Assembly (NCBI GenBank): GCA_934663625.1
Contig: CAKUKP010000002.1
Coordinates: 12,003 to 76,002 of the forward strand
Length of the DNA stretch: 64,000 bases
Origin: an uncultured Clostridia bacterium
GTDB taxonomy: Bacteria; Bacillota; Clostridia; Christensenellales; Aristaeellaceae
Direction: 5' to 3'
A model generated the notes under the pieces. That model was given only the letters and a program-made list of their open reading frames with translations. It ran no database searches and was not told the origin of the DNA. This document shows positions 1 to 12,311 of the stretch, one piece after another (positions within the stretch are counted from its first letter, which is position 1; every line of letters begins with the position of its first letter). A program made the translations under genes and the position numbers.

Positions 1-80
1 GTTCCGACCAATTTCATTGGTATTTGTCATACCAATTTCCTATAATATTTTACTATAAAAGATTGGCAATTGTCAATACA
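1..80 (-). promoter_or_regulatory. Promoter and palindromic operator for a gene off the left edge
   Basis: On the minus strand, TTGACA (71-76) and TAAAAT (47-52) are separated by 18 bp, a good sigma-A promoter firing out of the window. Just downstream, at 16-36, lies a perfect inverted repeat ATTGGTAT-TTGTC-ATACCAAT. A second copy of ATTGG/CCAAT overlaps it at 7-21. The position at the start of transcription suits a repressor site. The half-site resembles operators of GntR/HutC-type regulators such as NagR, which is inference only. Confidence 0.6.
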
Positions 81-307
81 CTCCCCCGCAATTGGCTGCG
101 ATTGTTAACATGCATTTCGAAAAAGATACAAATGGCACCACCTCATTTTCGCATACTGTCCACTTTAATCATTTCTTTTCCCCTTTTTGATTCGCATTTC
201 TAACGCGCATACAACGCCCAAATCCCCTTTTAATGAAATCAAAAAGCAGAAAATAAAAGTTCGCACGGCCTGTGTTCCCCGCCAAAGCCTGCCCACCGCG
301 CTCCCAA
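81..307. other. Intergenic region, nothing recognised
   Basis: This AT-rich stretch lies between the left-edge promoter and the terminator of the coiled-coil gene. Short reading frames cross it but none has a ribosome binding site or a recognisable product. Confidence 0.5.
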
Positions 308-342
308 ACAAAAAGATCAGCCGGAGTGAATCCGCCGGCTGA
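308..342 (-). terminator. Rho-independent terminator of the coiled-coil gene
   Basis: An 8-bp stem, TCAGCCGG (317-324) with CCGGCTGA (335-342), is followed on the minus strand by a T-rich run. It lies 26 bases after the stop codon of the minus-strand gene. Confidence 0.75.
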
Positions 343-367
343 CCTGCGCTTTGCACCTGCAAAGCCG

Positions 368-1360
368 TTATATTTCCCGATACTTTTTCTTCTGATTCCG
401 ATAGCGTTCATAGCGCGAAATCTGCGCTGCCGCTTCTCCTTTTTCCGCGGGCTGCATTTCGCCACGCATTTCCGCGGAATGCAGCAGCTGATCGCACGCC
501 GCGTCGATTTCCTGAATCGATTCCTCCCGAAAGGGAAACGCATCCACCGGACGCAGACCGGTTTCCTCGCACAGCGCATCGTACACCGCCAGATGCCGGC
601 TCAATTCCTCATCCAGCGCTCGCGCATCCTTTTCATATTTGCGCAGCCGGTTCGCGAGGGGCTGCACATCGTAAATCTCCAGCTGATGCAGCGCCGCGGT
701 ATCGGGATCGCGCTCCCGAAGCTGTTCCAGCGCGCGGTCAATCCGCCCAAACGCATCGTCCGCAAAGCCCGCGATGTCCGCCCTGCGCCGCAATTCGCGC
801 ATGCCGGCTTTGATCCGGCGATAGCCGTTTTCAAATTCCAGAATGTGCTTTCGTTCCCGCAGCCTTCGTTCCTGCTTCTGCCGCTCCGGCTCGCCCTCAC
901 AGGCGGCAAGCGCTTTTGTTTCGATTTTCTGAAACGCTTCGTTCAGGCATTTCACGCGATGATTGCGCAATTGCATTTTCAGCGTCTGCAAAAGCGCCGT
1001 TTTGCCATCAGCGATCTGCTTCAGGCGCGCAATTCCCTCCCGAATCCTTGCGTTTTCCGCCGTCAAAGCATCGTTTGATTCGCCCGCCAGCCCGTTCACC
1101 GCAGCTTCCCAACCGCGCAGACCATCCTGTATTTTGCGCAAAATCAACAGCGCGCACTTTCTCGCCGGACTTTTTCCCTCGTCCACGATTCCCTGATAGC
1201 CTGCCAGCAGCCCCTCCAGCTCGGCACACATACCGTAGCCCTGCTGAATCAGCCATAGCTGCTCCGCGCGCAGCTCCGTTCTCTCCGCCTGTTTCATCTG
1301 TATTTTCAGCCGTTCCAGCCGAGCCTGATCCTGTCCCAGCTGGCTTTGTACCCGCTCCAA
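368..1360 (-). CDS. Coiled-coil protein of unknown function
   Basis: Predicted product is 330 residues, almost all helical and rich in Arg, Glu, Lys, Leu and Ala with heptad-like spacing, so it is probably a soluble coiled-coil protein. There is no signal peptide, membrane segment or catalytic motif that I recognise. The frame is open further upstream to a TTG at 1402. I place the start at the TTG at 1358-1360 because a strong GGGAGGAG lies just before it and no ATG is available. It is a single gene with its own terminator. The function is unknown. The helical pattern and heavy charge resemble scaffold or TerY/SMC-like fragments only in general character. Confidence 0.6.
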   Translation of the reverse strand: MERVQSQLGQDQARLERLKIQMKQAERTELRAEQLWLIQQGYGMCAELEGLLAGYQGIVDEGKSPARKCALLILRKIQDGLRGWEAAVNGLAGESNDALTAENARIREGIARLKQIADGKTALLQTLKMQLRNHRVKCLNEAFQKIETKALAACEGEPERQKQERRLRERKHILEFENGYRRIKAGMRELRRRADIAGFADDAFGRIDRALEQLRERDPDTAALHQLEIYDVQPLANRLRKYEKDARALDEELSRHLAVYDALCEETGLRPVDAFPFREESIQEIDAACDQLLHSAEMRGEMQPAEKGEAAAQISRYERYRNQKKKYREI

Positions 1361-1514
1361 ATAGGCTCCTCCCGCACTTCCACAATTTCCACGTTTCCCC
1401 AACGATTACACGCATTATTTTAATCTATACCTTTCATTTTCGCAAACCGCTCACGCCGTGAATCATACCGTTCGTGCGTCCCGCGTTGTTTTTAACAAAA
1501 TGTTTTCGTAGATC

Positions 1515-1576
1515 GACGCAAGCAAACGCGCCGCCCGACTTCATTTGAAATCAGACGGCGCGTTGATGCTTGCCTG
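1515..1576. repeat. Long imperfect inverted repeat
   Basis: GCAAGC..AACGCGCCG near 1520-1535 pairs with CGGCGCGTT..TGCTTGC near 1559-1575, making a hairpin of about 56 bases. It lies between the SWIM gene and the coiled-coil gene. No clear T-run follows on either side, so it could be a factor-assisted terminator, an RNA stability element or a small palindromic repeat. Confidence 0.5.
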
Positions 1577-1623
1577 TATGAACGATTTGCAATTTCATTG
1601 ATGTGTGAAAACAGAAATGACGC

Positions 1624-3246
1624 TTATAGCTGATCCAATTCCTCCATCATTGCCCTGCGGCGCGGGTATTCGGCGCGCCATGCTTTGACGATTTCATTGA
1701 CGATCGCTTCTCCGCCCGAAATTTTCCGCATATGCTTCAACGTCGCTACCCATCCGCGATAGATCGTTCGATCCGCGGTGGTTCGCGCCTCGGCTTTGAT
1801 TGCGTCGGCGTATTTTCCCAGCACCTGTTCGGGATACCGCTTCACCAGCACGTTTTCATATTGTTTCAGCAGGTACGTTCCGCGCTGCGCCACCGCGCGC
1901 TCCAGCAGGCGATCGTACAATTCCTCATCCGCGTACAGCGCCGCGACGTCGGCGTACCGCGGCAGCGCCGCAAAAAGCCGTTCCCGTTCCGCAATCCAGT
2001 TCTCCGGTTCGAACAGGGATCGATATTCGCGGTAGACATCCATGTTCGCCGGCGCGATTTCCGTCACGATCTTCCAAAGTGCATTCCGGTATTCGTCCGT
2101 CCAGCCGAGCGCCGCATAAGCATCCTTGAGCTGCAAATGATAATACGCCTCGCTGCCGAGCGGATCCTCCTTCTGATCGAGGGCTTCCTTCAGAAGCGCA
2201 ACGGTCTCCGCCCACTTGCCTGCCCGCCTGCACCGTTCAATCATCATTTTGCGTCCGAACGGCGCCGTGCGGTATTGCGCGAGCCACGCATCCACCACTT
2301 CCGCCGAGTCGCCCCGCTTTTCCATCAGCCGCACGCAGTTCTGAATGCAGCGCCTGATGAGATAGCTGTCATTTTTACTGCCAAGCTCCCGATCCAGCGC
2401 TTCCTGTTCGGAATTGAGCAGCTTTTCCGTATACTTCGGCGCATCGAAGCACCGCATCAGCGTATCCGCACAGCAACCCTCCAGATAATCTGCGATTGTG
2501 TCGTCGCTGTTTGCGGTCAGCCAGTCAAACATCTTCTGCTGCAGATCATCGTCGGCGCGTTCCGCGATCTGTTCCCAGATGGATCTGCACGCACTTGCAA
2601 CCATGGTGACGCCACCGTTTGAATCATCCATATCGACGTCGTTCAGCGCGAGAAACACAAACGTCGATACGCGAAATGCATCCAGATCCTGACCGTGTTC
2701 CATGCGCGGAACCGCTTCATCCTCCAGAATATCCAGCATCTCGCTGACAAAATTGTCCGCTTCATAATAATCGATGTAGCCATCCGCCATGTATTTATCA
2801 ACGATCGTGTCTACGGCAGCTTCGACATCATCTAAAATGGATGGGGCACCGTCCGGCTGTGCTTCGATCATGAACCGCCGACAAAGCCTGTCATCCCGCA
2901 GAAGCGCGTCCACCAGGAAACGCCGCACCAACGCCTCGTCCGCGCGCTGCACCGCTTCCCGAATCTGCGCATCGGCGCCGCGCGATCCCGTTTTTTTGCC
3001 CTGCCATGCGTACAGCACCGCCGCCATGTGCTTACAATTCTCGCCGCCCTCGGCATAGGGACAGGTGCATTCCATGCCGGAAACGCCGTCCTCATCCAGC
3101 TCGATGGAAACATCATACGGCTCCGATCCCTCCACCACCGCGGTGATCTCATCTTCATATATTTCAAGATCTTCAACGCGGCCTAAGCAATAATACGCCA
3201 TCCCCCGTTCCAGAATGTGCGGCTTGAATAAACGTTCCCAGTTCAT
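1624..3246 (-). CDS. SWIM zinc-finger protein
   Basis: The 540-residue protein has an N-terminal SWIM zinc finger with the CxCx(n)CxH pattern: C60, C62, C71 and H73, inside the MECTCPYAEGGENCKH region. The rest is helical and acidic, with repeat-like segments from about residue 120 to the end. SWIM domains bind DNA or protein partners, and in bacteria they often occur alone or near SNF2 helicases. No helicase is adjacent here. The start is ATG at 3246, preceded by GAGGTG, with a sigma-A promoter at 3297-3325. The family call is firm; the partner and cellular role are unknown. Confidence 0.8.
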   Translation of the reverse strand: MNWERLFKPHILERGMAYYCLGRVEDLEIYEDEITAVVEGSEPYDVSIELDEDGVSGMECTCPYAEGGENCKHMAAVLYAWQGKKTGSRGADAQIREAVQRADEALVRRFLVDALLRDDRLCRRFMIEAQPDGAPSILDDVEAAVDTIVDKYMADGYIDYYEADNFVSEMLDILEDEAVPRMEHGQDLDAFRVSTFVFLALNDVDMDDSNGGVTMVASACRSIWEQIAERADDDLQQKMFDWLTANSDDTIADYLEGCCADTLMRCFDAPKYTEKLLNSEQEALDRELGSKNDSYLIRRCIQNCVRLMEKRGDSAEVVDAWLAQYRTAPFGRKMMIERCRRAGKWAETVALLKEALDQKEDPLGSEAYYHLQLKDAYAALGWTDEYRNALWKIVTEIAPANMDVYREYRSLFEPENWIAERERLFAALPRYADVAALYADEELYDRLLERAVAQRGTYLLKQYENVLVKRYPEQVLGKYADAIKAEARTTADRTIYRGWVATLKHMRKISGGEAIVNEIVKAWRAEYPRRRAMMEELDQL

Positions 3247-3296
3247 AGATGCACCTCGAATGAATCGTTGTCAATGTTTCGTCGTTTTGTGATTAT

Positions 3297-3325
3297 AGTA
3301 TAAATCATTCGTCCGGTTTTGTAAA
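3297..3325 (-). promoter_or_regulatory. Promoter of the SWIM gene
   Basis: TTTACA (3320-3325) and TATACT (3297-3302) are 17 bp apart on the minus strand. A second TATAAT-like hexamer lies 3 bases further on. Confidence 0.5.
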
Positions 3326-3520
3326 CGGTCGATGACGGAACAGGATCTGCACATGAATGAAACACCACCTATTTTGCAGTTAAGTGCAATCATAAACATT
3401 TGACGATGTAAGCCCAATTTCTTGAAATGAAGTACGGCTGCAAAACGAAAGGGTGAAACAAAAATGAAATCAAATTATCGTTTTAATCAGAAGCAGCTCC
3501 GTTTTTTTATCAAACAAAGA

Positions 3521-3556
3521 ATCCATGACCCTCAAATATATGGGGTCATGGATTCG
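3521..3556 (-). terminator. Constant-loop hairpin terminator after htrA
   Basis: Long perfect arms reading ATCCATGACCC enclose a loop close to CCATATATTTGAG on the minus strand, followed by a T-rich tail. The same loop with different stems recurs at least eleven more times in this window. Confidence 0.75.
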
Positions 3557-3604
3557 TCATTTGTCACGCGGCAGCTGCTGGGATTAAGCGCCCTGCGCTT
3601 AGTC
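3557..3604 (-). repeat. Gene-end cassette at the 3' end of htrA
   Basis: The hairpin CTAAGCGC-agg-GCGCTTA (about 3587-3603) contains the htrA stop codon TAA. It is followed by ATCCCAGCAGCTGCCGCG, the constant part shared with the ends of spoIIE, nifJ, srtB and the SGNH gene. Confidence 0.65.
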
Positions 3605-4975
3605 TTCAGGGATTTCGAGGGTTACATCTACGGTGATGAACTCATAGCCGCCGGACACGGTGACATCCACCAGCGTCTGATCCTGCGCCTGTGCGGAGCT
3701 GGAGCTATCGCTGTCGGAGCTGCCGCTGCCGTTGTAATTACCGCCGTTGCCATAGCCGTAATTGTAGCCGTAGCCGCCGTTGCCGAAGAAGTAATCATAG
3801 GGGTTGAAGTAGCCGCCGTTGCCATAGCCATAATTGCCGTTGCCGCCGTAGCTGCTGGTATTGTTGTTGGCATAGACAGGCGTTACATTCTTGTACCGAA
3901 CGACCTTCAGGGTGATGGTATCGCCCGCCTGCATCTTATCCAGAATGCCGGTCAGTTCGCGGTAGGAGGTCACACGCTGATCGTTTACGGAGTAGATGAA
4001 ATCATAGGGCTGCAGACCCGCCGCTTCCGCGGAGCTACCCGCGCTTACGGTGTTGATCATCACGCTTGCGGGAGCGTAATTGTCCATCGGCTCATCGGGG
4101 CCTTCATAATCGGCGACGGTTACGCCCATCTGCGGACGAACGACCTTGCCGTTTTCAATCAACTGTACCGCGATCGGGTAAGCGGTATCGATCGGGATCG
4201 CGAAGCCCAGGCCATCATACGATGCGCTGGAATAGGAACCCAGATCATACTTCAGCGTGTTGATGCCCACCAGGTTGCCCTGATAATCGAACAGACCGCC
4301 GCCGCTGTTGCCCTTGTTGATGGCGGCGTCGTGCTGGATGTAATCCACGCCGCGGGTGGTGTTGCTGGAATAGAAGCCGGTGCGCTTCAGCGCGGAAACG
4401 ATGCCCTGCGTTACGCTGTTGGCAAAGATTTCGCCGCCCGGATTGCCGATGGCAACCACGGTGCTGCCGACCACCAGATCATCGGTCGAGCCGATGGTTA
4501 CAGGAACCAGCTGATCCGCATACGCATCATCGATCTTCAGGATCGCGATATCGATGGACGAATCGGTGCCCACCAGCGTAGCGGCTACCTTTTCACCGCT
4601 GGGCAGGAGCAGCTTGTAGCTGTTGCCGGATTCGATTACATGATTGTTGGTCAGTACATAACCGCCTTCGCGGATGCATACGCCGCTGCCCTCAGCATAC
4701 AGGGTTTCCTTCACTTCGCCGCTGGAACGATCCCATTCCTGCGTATAGGTCAGAACGCCCACGACGCTGTTTGCATTCTTCTGCGCCACATAGATCGCCG
4801 GACTGGGATCGGATGCGGGCGCGGTCGCCGTCTGTGCGGTTTCTGCAACCGCCGCGGTCTTATTGGTAATCAGGCTGCCCGCCGTGAATGCGCCGAACGC
4901 AAACAGGCATACGAGCGCGATGCTCAATACGCACAGCCATCCGCGATTCGCTGATCTGCGATTATTGTTTTTCAT
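3599..4975 (-). CDS. htrA: HtrA/DegP-type membrane-anchored serine protease
   Basis: The 458-residue protein starts with a short basic region and one membrane segment (about 13-35), so the protease lies outside the cell. The trypsin-like domain has the triad H112 (TNNHV), D142 (SIDIAIL) and S224 (GNSGGG). A PDZ domain follows at about 275-360 and probably binds unfolded or C-terminal peptide ends. The last 85 residues are unusual: a Gly/Tyr/Asn-rich tail and then a Ser/Asp-rich stretch, likely disordered or wall-interacting. The family is known for extracytoplasmic quality control. The start is ATG at 4975 with an upstream GGAGACGG. Promoter at 5048-5076. Confidence 0.93.
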   Translation of the reverse strand: MKNNNRRSANRGWLCVLSIALVCLFAFGAFTAGSLITNKTAAVAETAQTATAPASDPSPAIYVAQKNANSVVGVLTYTQEWDRSSGEVKETLYAEGSGVCIREGGYVLTNNHVIESGNSYKLLLPSGEKVAATLVGTDSSIDIAILKIDDAYADQLVPVTIGSTDDLVVGSTVVAIGNPGGEIFANSVTQGIVSALKRTGFYSSNTTRGVDYIQHDAAINKGNSGGGLFDYQGNLVGINTLKYDLGSYSSASYDGLGFAIPIDTAYPIAVQLIENGKVVRPQMGVTVADYEGPDEPMDNYAPASVMINTVSAGSSAEAAGLQPYDFIYSVNDQRVTSYRELTGILDKMQAGDTITLKVVRYKNVTPVYANNNTSSYGGNGNYGYGNGGYFNPYDYFFGNGGYGYNYGYGNGGNYNGSGSSDSDSSSSAQAQDQTLVDVTVSGGYEFITVDVTLEIPED

Positions 4976-5047
4976 AATGCCGTCTCCTTTGCATTGAACT
5001 TTGATATTGGCGTTGCCGGAGAGATGCTTCCCTCACGGAACGATTGT

Positions 5048-5076
5048 ATTATAGATCACAGGTCAGGGAAAGTCAA
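5048..5076 (-). promoter_or_regulatory. Promoter of htrA
   Basis: TTGACT (5071-5076) and TATAAT (5048-5053) are 17 bp apart, a near-consensus sigma-A promoter reading into htrA. Confidence 0.75.
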
Positions 5077-5146
5077 TGAACAAACCTGACGCAATTTGTG
5101 AACAAGCTGTAACGGTTTTTGAGCGCCAAAATTGTGCCAAAAAATG

Positions 5147-5188
5147 GAAATGGAGCCGAAAAACGCGATTCCGTTTTTGCGGCTCCAA
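5147..5188 (-). terminator. Terminator of the DUF378 gene
   Basis: GGAGCCG plus an A-rich arm at 5152-5165 pairs with a T-rich arm plus CGGCTCC at 5172-5186. On the minus strand the stem is followed by a T-rich tract. It ends the DUF378 transcript before the htrA promoter. Confidence 0.7.
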
Positions 5189-5204
5189 TCCCATTGTCCG
5201 GACT

Positions 5205-5420
5205 TTATGCTGCGTCGTGCACGCGATCCGTATTGCGATCGCGGAACAGCAGCGAAATGCACCACAGGCTGGCGATGCCCACCACCGTATAGATGATGCG
5301 GCTGACGATCGCGGTCTGACCGCCACAAATGTAGGAAACCAGATCGAAGCGGAACAGGCCCACCAGCAGCCAGTTGATGCCGCCGATGATGGTAAGAATC
5401 AGAGAAGTGCGATCCAACAT
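5205..5420 (-). CDS. DUF378 small membrane protein
   Basis: The product is 71 residues with two membrane segments (about 5-25 and 38-58). The motif IGGINWLLVGLF near the N-terminus is the signature of the DUF378 family. The short C-terminus is charged. The function of the family is not known. The ATG at 5420 follows a perfect AAGGAGGATATGAACT leader. It is transcribed alone, divergently from spoIIE. Confidence 0.85.
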   Translation of the reverse strand: MLDRTSLILTIIGGINWLLVGLFRFDLVSYICGGQTAIVSRIIYTVVGIASLWCISLLFRDRNTDRVHDAA

Positions 5421-5556
5421 AGTTCATATCCTCCTTATCTGCCCGCGTATCGCGGGTACAGATTCATTATTTCCCTTTTTTTGCAGATTATTCAGGTCTG
5501 TATCCGTTTTTCCGATCATAGATAATGCCACATTTGAAAATCGGAGGTGCTTATCC

Positions 5557-7866
5557 ATGCTTCGCGCCATCAAGATGCCCATTTCCCTTCGAATCACCGC
5601 AAAATTTGCCCGCAGCGCCGCCATCGGCTGCATCGCGCTGCTGCTCGCGCGCGCGCAGATTCTGCCCGGATCGCCGTTATGCGCCGCATTGCTGGCGGCA
5701 GCCATCGCCGTCGGCGAAAACGCCGCCGCGCCGGTAATCGGCATTCTGCTGGGCTCGATTCGCTTCCCGCTGGGCAGCACCGATATACAAACCGCCGCGT
5801 GCGCCGCCGCTGTGCTGGCAGCCGAGCTTATATTATCGTTCATCCCCGCGTTGCGCGGCATGTCAAAGGCGAAGCGCGCATGCATCACCGCTTCATTCGG
5901 CACGCTGATCCCGATGGCAATCTGGGCGAACGCCGATCTGCTGAACACGGCGCGCGCGGTCGCGGCGGCGCTGCTGGCAGGCGCGAGCGCGCCGTTTCTG
6001 CTGGACGCGCTGCGGATTCGTCTGAGCCGAACGCGCCTGTCGATGCGCGAACGCACGGGCGCGGCGCTGATCATCGGCGGCTGCATCGCGGGCATGTGGG
6101 GCATTTATTCGCACGCGGCGATGTTCTGCGCGATCTTCTGCGCGCTGCTGCTGCCCGCGACGGGCGGAATCGGCGCGTGTGCGCTGGCGATCTGCGGCGC
6201 GGGCGCATCGCCCGCCGTGGCGGCTTCGCTATGCGGCATGACGGCAGGACTGCCCGTGTATCGAAACCGCCGGCTGCGCGCGCCCGCCGTGCTGGGCGGT
6301 TGCATCGCGCTGTACTATCTGGTGGGACAGCCGCACCCGATTCCCGCGCTGGCGGCGTGCTGCGCCTATGTACTCGTAGGCGAGGGTCTGCACCGGAAAA
6401 TCGCGCATTTCGCCGCGCGATCCGATCCAACCGACGCGGACGCGCTGGCGCAGGAGGTTACGCGCCGCGCGCGCGATCGTCTGCGCGCACTGGGCGATGC
6501 GTTCGGCGCGCTGGCAGAGGAGGGCTGCGCGGATACGGAATTGCCCGATGAACAGCAGCTGATCTATGAAATGCGCGCGCGGCTATGCGATGGCTGCGGC
6601 GGTTATGCGCAATGCTGGATGGGCGAAGAAAACCGCGGTGCGCGCTTCCTTTGCCGCCTGATCGCGGAAGCCGCCGAAAAGGGCGATGCGCCGGCGGGCG
6701 AGCGCGTGCTCTATTCCGATGATGTGCCGCCCGATGTTTTGCGGCGGTGCCGGCGTGGGCGCACGATTCCCGAACGGCTGGGACTGATGCTGGCGGACTT
6801 TGCGCGGCGGCGGCAGCTTGAAATTCTGCGCGGCATGGGCGGCGATATGATGCAGCGGCAGTTTTTGCAGGCGCGGGACGTTTTATACGCGCTGGCGGAT
6901 CGCCAGGCCGCGCCGCTGCGCGTACTGCGCGGAGCTGCGGATGATCTTGCGGCGGCGCTGGATTCGGCGGGGCTGCGCAAAATCCAGATTTCCGCCTTTG
7001 ATGCGGACACCACGCATATTCTGCTCCGGCGCGCGCAGGGCTGGACGGAAAGCACGGTTGCGCAGGCGCGGCGCGCCGCCGCACAGGCACTGGGCGGCGA
7101 TTACGCCGTACATGTGCGCGGCGAAGCGCTGCGGCTCACCCCGCGGGCGCGTTTATCCTGCGATACCGGCGCGGCATGCCAGTCCGGCGATGCGCAAACC
7201 GCGTCCGGCGACAGCCACATGATACGCCGAATCGACGACGACCGCATGATCGCCATGCTTTCGGACGGCATGGGCAGCGGCGATGCGGCGGCGGAGGAAA
7301 GCGCGCGGGCGCTGCGCCTGATGTGGCACTTTTTACGCGCCGATATTCCCGTAGAAAACGCCGCCGACTGCGCCAATCGCCGGATGCTGATGTGCGATGG
7401 CGATGAAATCTTCGCCACGCTGGATCTATGCGCGCTGGATCTGCGCACTGGGCGCGCCGAGTTTACCAAGCTGGCCGCCAGTCGCACGCTGATCCTGCGC
7501 GGCGATCGAATCATCCCCATCGACGGCGCACATCTGCCGCTGGGCATCATCGAAGGCGTGCGCGGCGAGGCGCGCACCGTGCGCGTGCAGGACGGCGATG
7601 TGATCATCATGGGCTCGGACGGGCTGATGGAATCGGTAACCATCGATCAGATCACCGATATCGCGCGCGACAAATCCGCGTCCGCACAGCTGATCGCCGA
7701 ACGCCTGACCCACGCCGCCGCCACAACCCGCACCCGAATCGACGATATCACCTGCCTCGTCCTCCTCTTGCGGGCAGTGCCCGCTGCCAGCAACTGCCGC
7801 GCCAAACGCTGTGCGTTTGATCCCAGCAACTGCCGTGTGCATAAAAACGAATCCATGTCCCCATAA
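5557..7866 (+). CDS. spoIIE: Stage II sporulation protein E, PP2C-type phosphatase
   Basis: The 769-residue protein starts at ATG 5557, behind GGAGGTGC. About ten membrane segments fill residues 15-310, followed by a linker and a C-terminal PP2C-type phosphatase domain. Phosphatase motifs include LSDGMGSGDAAAEES and IMGSDGLMES, which carry metal-binding aspartates. SpoIIE dephosphorylates SpoIIAA to release sigma-F in the forespore, so the organism belongs to a spore-forming lineage. The domain should finish near DDITCLVLLL. The last 32 or so residues are read from a gene-end repeat cassette, and the TAA lies inside the terminator loop. The tail is therefore probably a neutral recent addition. 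Confidence 0.93.
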   Translation: MLRAIKMPISLRITAKFARSAAIGCIALLLARAQILPGSPLCAALLAAAIAVGENAAAPVIGILLGSIRFPLGSTDIQTAACAAAVLAAELILSFIPALRGMSKAKRACITASFGTLIPMAIWANADLLNTARAVAAALLAGASAPFLLDALRIRLSRTRLSMRERTGAALIIGGCIAGMWGIYSHAAMFCAIFCALLLPATGGIGACALAICGAGASPAVAASLCGMTAGLPVYRNRRLRAPAVLGGCIALYYLVGQPHPIPALAACCAYVLVGEGLHRKIAHFAARSDPTDADALAQEVTRRARDRLRALGDAFGALAEEGCADTELPDEQQLIYEMRARLCDGCGGYAQCWMGEENRGARFLCRLIAEAAEKGDAPAGERVLYSDDVPPDVLRRCRRGRTIPERLGLMLADFARRRQLEILRGMGGDMMQRQFLQARDVLYALADRQAAPLRVLRGAADDLAAALDSAGLRKIQISAFDADTTHILLRRAQGWTESTVAQARRAAAQALGGDYAVHVRGEALRLTPRARLSCDTGAACQSGDAQTASGDSHMIRRIDDDRMIAMLSDGMGSGDAAAEESARALRLMWHFLRADIPVENAADCANRRMLMCDGDEIFATLDLCALDLRTGRAEFTKLAASRTLILRGDRIIPIDGAHLPLGIIEGVRGEARTVRVQDGDVIIMGSDGLMESVTIDQITDIARDKSASAQLIAERLTHAAATTRTRIDDITCLVLLLRAVPAASNCRAKRCAFDPSNCRVHKNESMSP

Positions 7867-7885
7867 GTTTGAGGGACATGGATTC
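7770..7885 (+). repeat. Gene-end cassette and constant-loop terminator of spoIIE
   Basis: The hairpin GCGGGCA-GTGCCCGC and a second one, CAAACGC-tgt-GCGTTTG, are each followed by CAGCAACTGCCG. Then comes a terminator with arms GAATCCATGTCCC (7849-7861) and GGGACATGGATTC (7873-7885) around a CATAAGTTTGA loop. The spoIIE stop codon at 7864-7866 is within that loop. Confidence 0.75.
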
Positions 7886-8251
7886 TATGTTTCTATTCGA
7901 TTTGGGCTTATCTCTGATTCACGTTTTGAAATCCATTGATTTGAGATTTCAAAACTTATGGAATTCTCTCCTTCCGTCATCGCGACAAGTCGCGCTGACA
8001 CCTTCCTCGTCAGAGGAAGGCTTATTCCTTGGCTCCACCTGATGGGGGAGCTGTCAAAACCACAGGTTTTGACTGAGGGAGAGAAACCCATAGATCGCTG
8101 CACTCACGAAGTTTTTGAAGCTTAAATCTATGGCTTCAAAAACGTCGTTTTATGCTGCCCATAATCTACGGGCAGCATAAACCAGCGCGGTAGCTACTGG
8201 GTGCAGGCTCAGCCTGCCAGCGCGGCAGCTACTGGCTATCGTCACTGCCGA
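7886..8251. repeat. Mosaic intergenic repeats between spoIIE and nifJ
   Basis: No gene is present. The stretch holds a constant-loop hairpin (7923-7955), a CTCTCCTTCCGTC module with core hairpin CGCGACAAGTCGCG (about 7970-8022), a GATGGGGGAGCT...TGAGGGAGAG module with core TCAAAACCACAGGTTTTGA (about 8038-8087), another constant-loop hairpin (8111-8143), and two CAGYARCTGCCGCG-type units (8182-8236) in minus orientation behind nifJ. Confidence 0.7.
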
Positions 8252-11797
<3,546 letters not shown>

Positions 11798-11809
11798 TCA
11801 TCACTTTAT

Positions 11810-11838
11810 ATTATAAGGAACTACGCGAACAAAGTCAA
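11810..11838 (-). promoter_or_regulatory. Promoter of nifJ
   Basis: TTGACT (11833-11838) and TATAAT (11810-11815) are 17 bp apart on the minus strand, about 55 bases before the nifJ start. Confidence 0.75.
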
Positions 11839-11859
11839 GAAATTCACAGGGCAAAAAAG

Positions 11860-12311
11860 TGAATACTTTGTTTCGTGGCGGGCTGTGCCCGCACCCGGCA
11901 ACTACCGTGTTAGTTTGATTGCGCCCATAAGCTCAAGGCGCAATCAAAACGACGTTTTTGCAGCCACTGATTCAAGCTGCAAAAACTATGTTGGTGCAGC
12001 GATGTAAGGGGCTTCTCTCCCTCAGTCAAAACCTGTGGTTTTGACAGCTCCCTTCAGCAGTCGCGTGCTGCTTGCAGCCCGCGACCAGCCGGTGCGAATC
12101 CTACGGATTCCAGCACCGCGCTGCCGAAACCCTGCACAGCAGGGTCTTCGGTGCGTACCATCAGGTGGAGCCAAAAGAACGGCGTAACCCTTGCCTTCCT
12201 CTGATGAGGAAGGTGCCGACGCAGTCGGCGGAAGGAGAGATAACGTACCTGCCGTTTTGTGCAGGTTTTCGGGGTCAGGGCAACGGAACTATGGAGGCGT
12301 TTGCGCCGCGC
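11860..12311. repeat. Mosaic repeat block upstream of nifJ
   Basis: No gene is supported here. In order, the block has a CAACTACCG unit with hairpin GCGGGCTGTGCCCGC (11879-11905), two adjacent constant-loop hairpins (11915-11947 and 11954-11986), a CTCTCCCTCAG module with core TCAAAACCTGTGGTTTTGA, a long AGCAGTCGCG...CCATCAGGTGGAGCC module (about 12055-12175), and a CTTCCTCTGATGAGGAAGG module with core CCGACGCAGTCGG (about 12190-12245). Apparent proteins here are repeat-derived. Confidence 0.7.

Noticed and set aside
3464..4954. 496-residue plus-strand frame over htrA
   Set aside because: It is antisense to a clear HtrA protease, has biased low-complexity sequence made of Ala, Val and Ile, and no family match.
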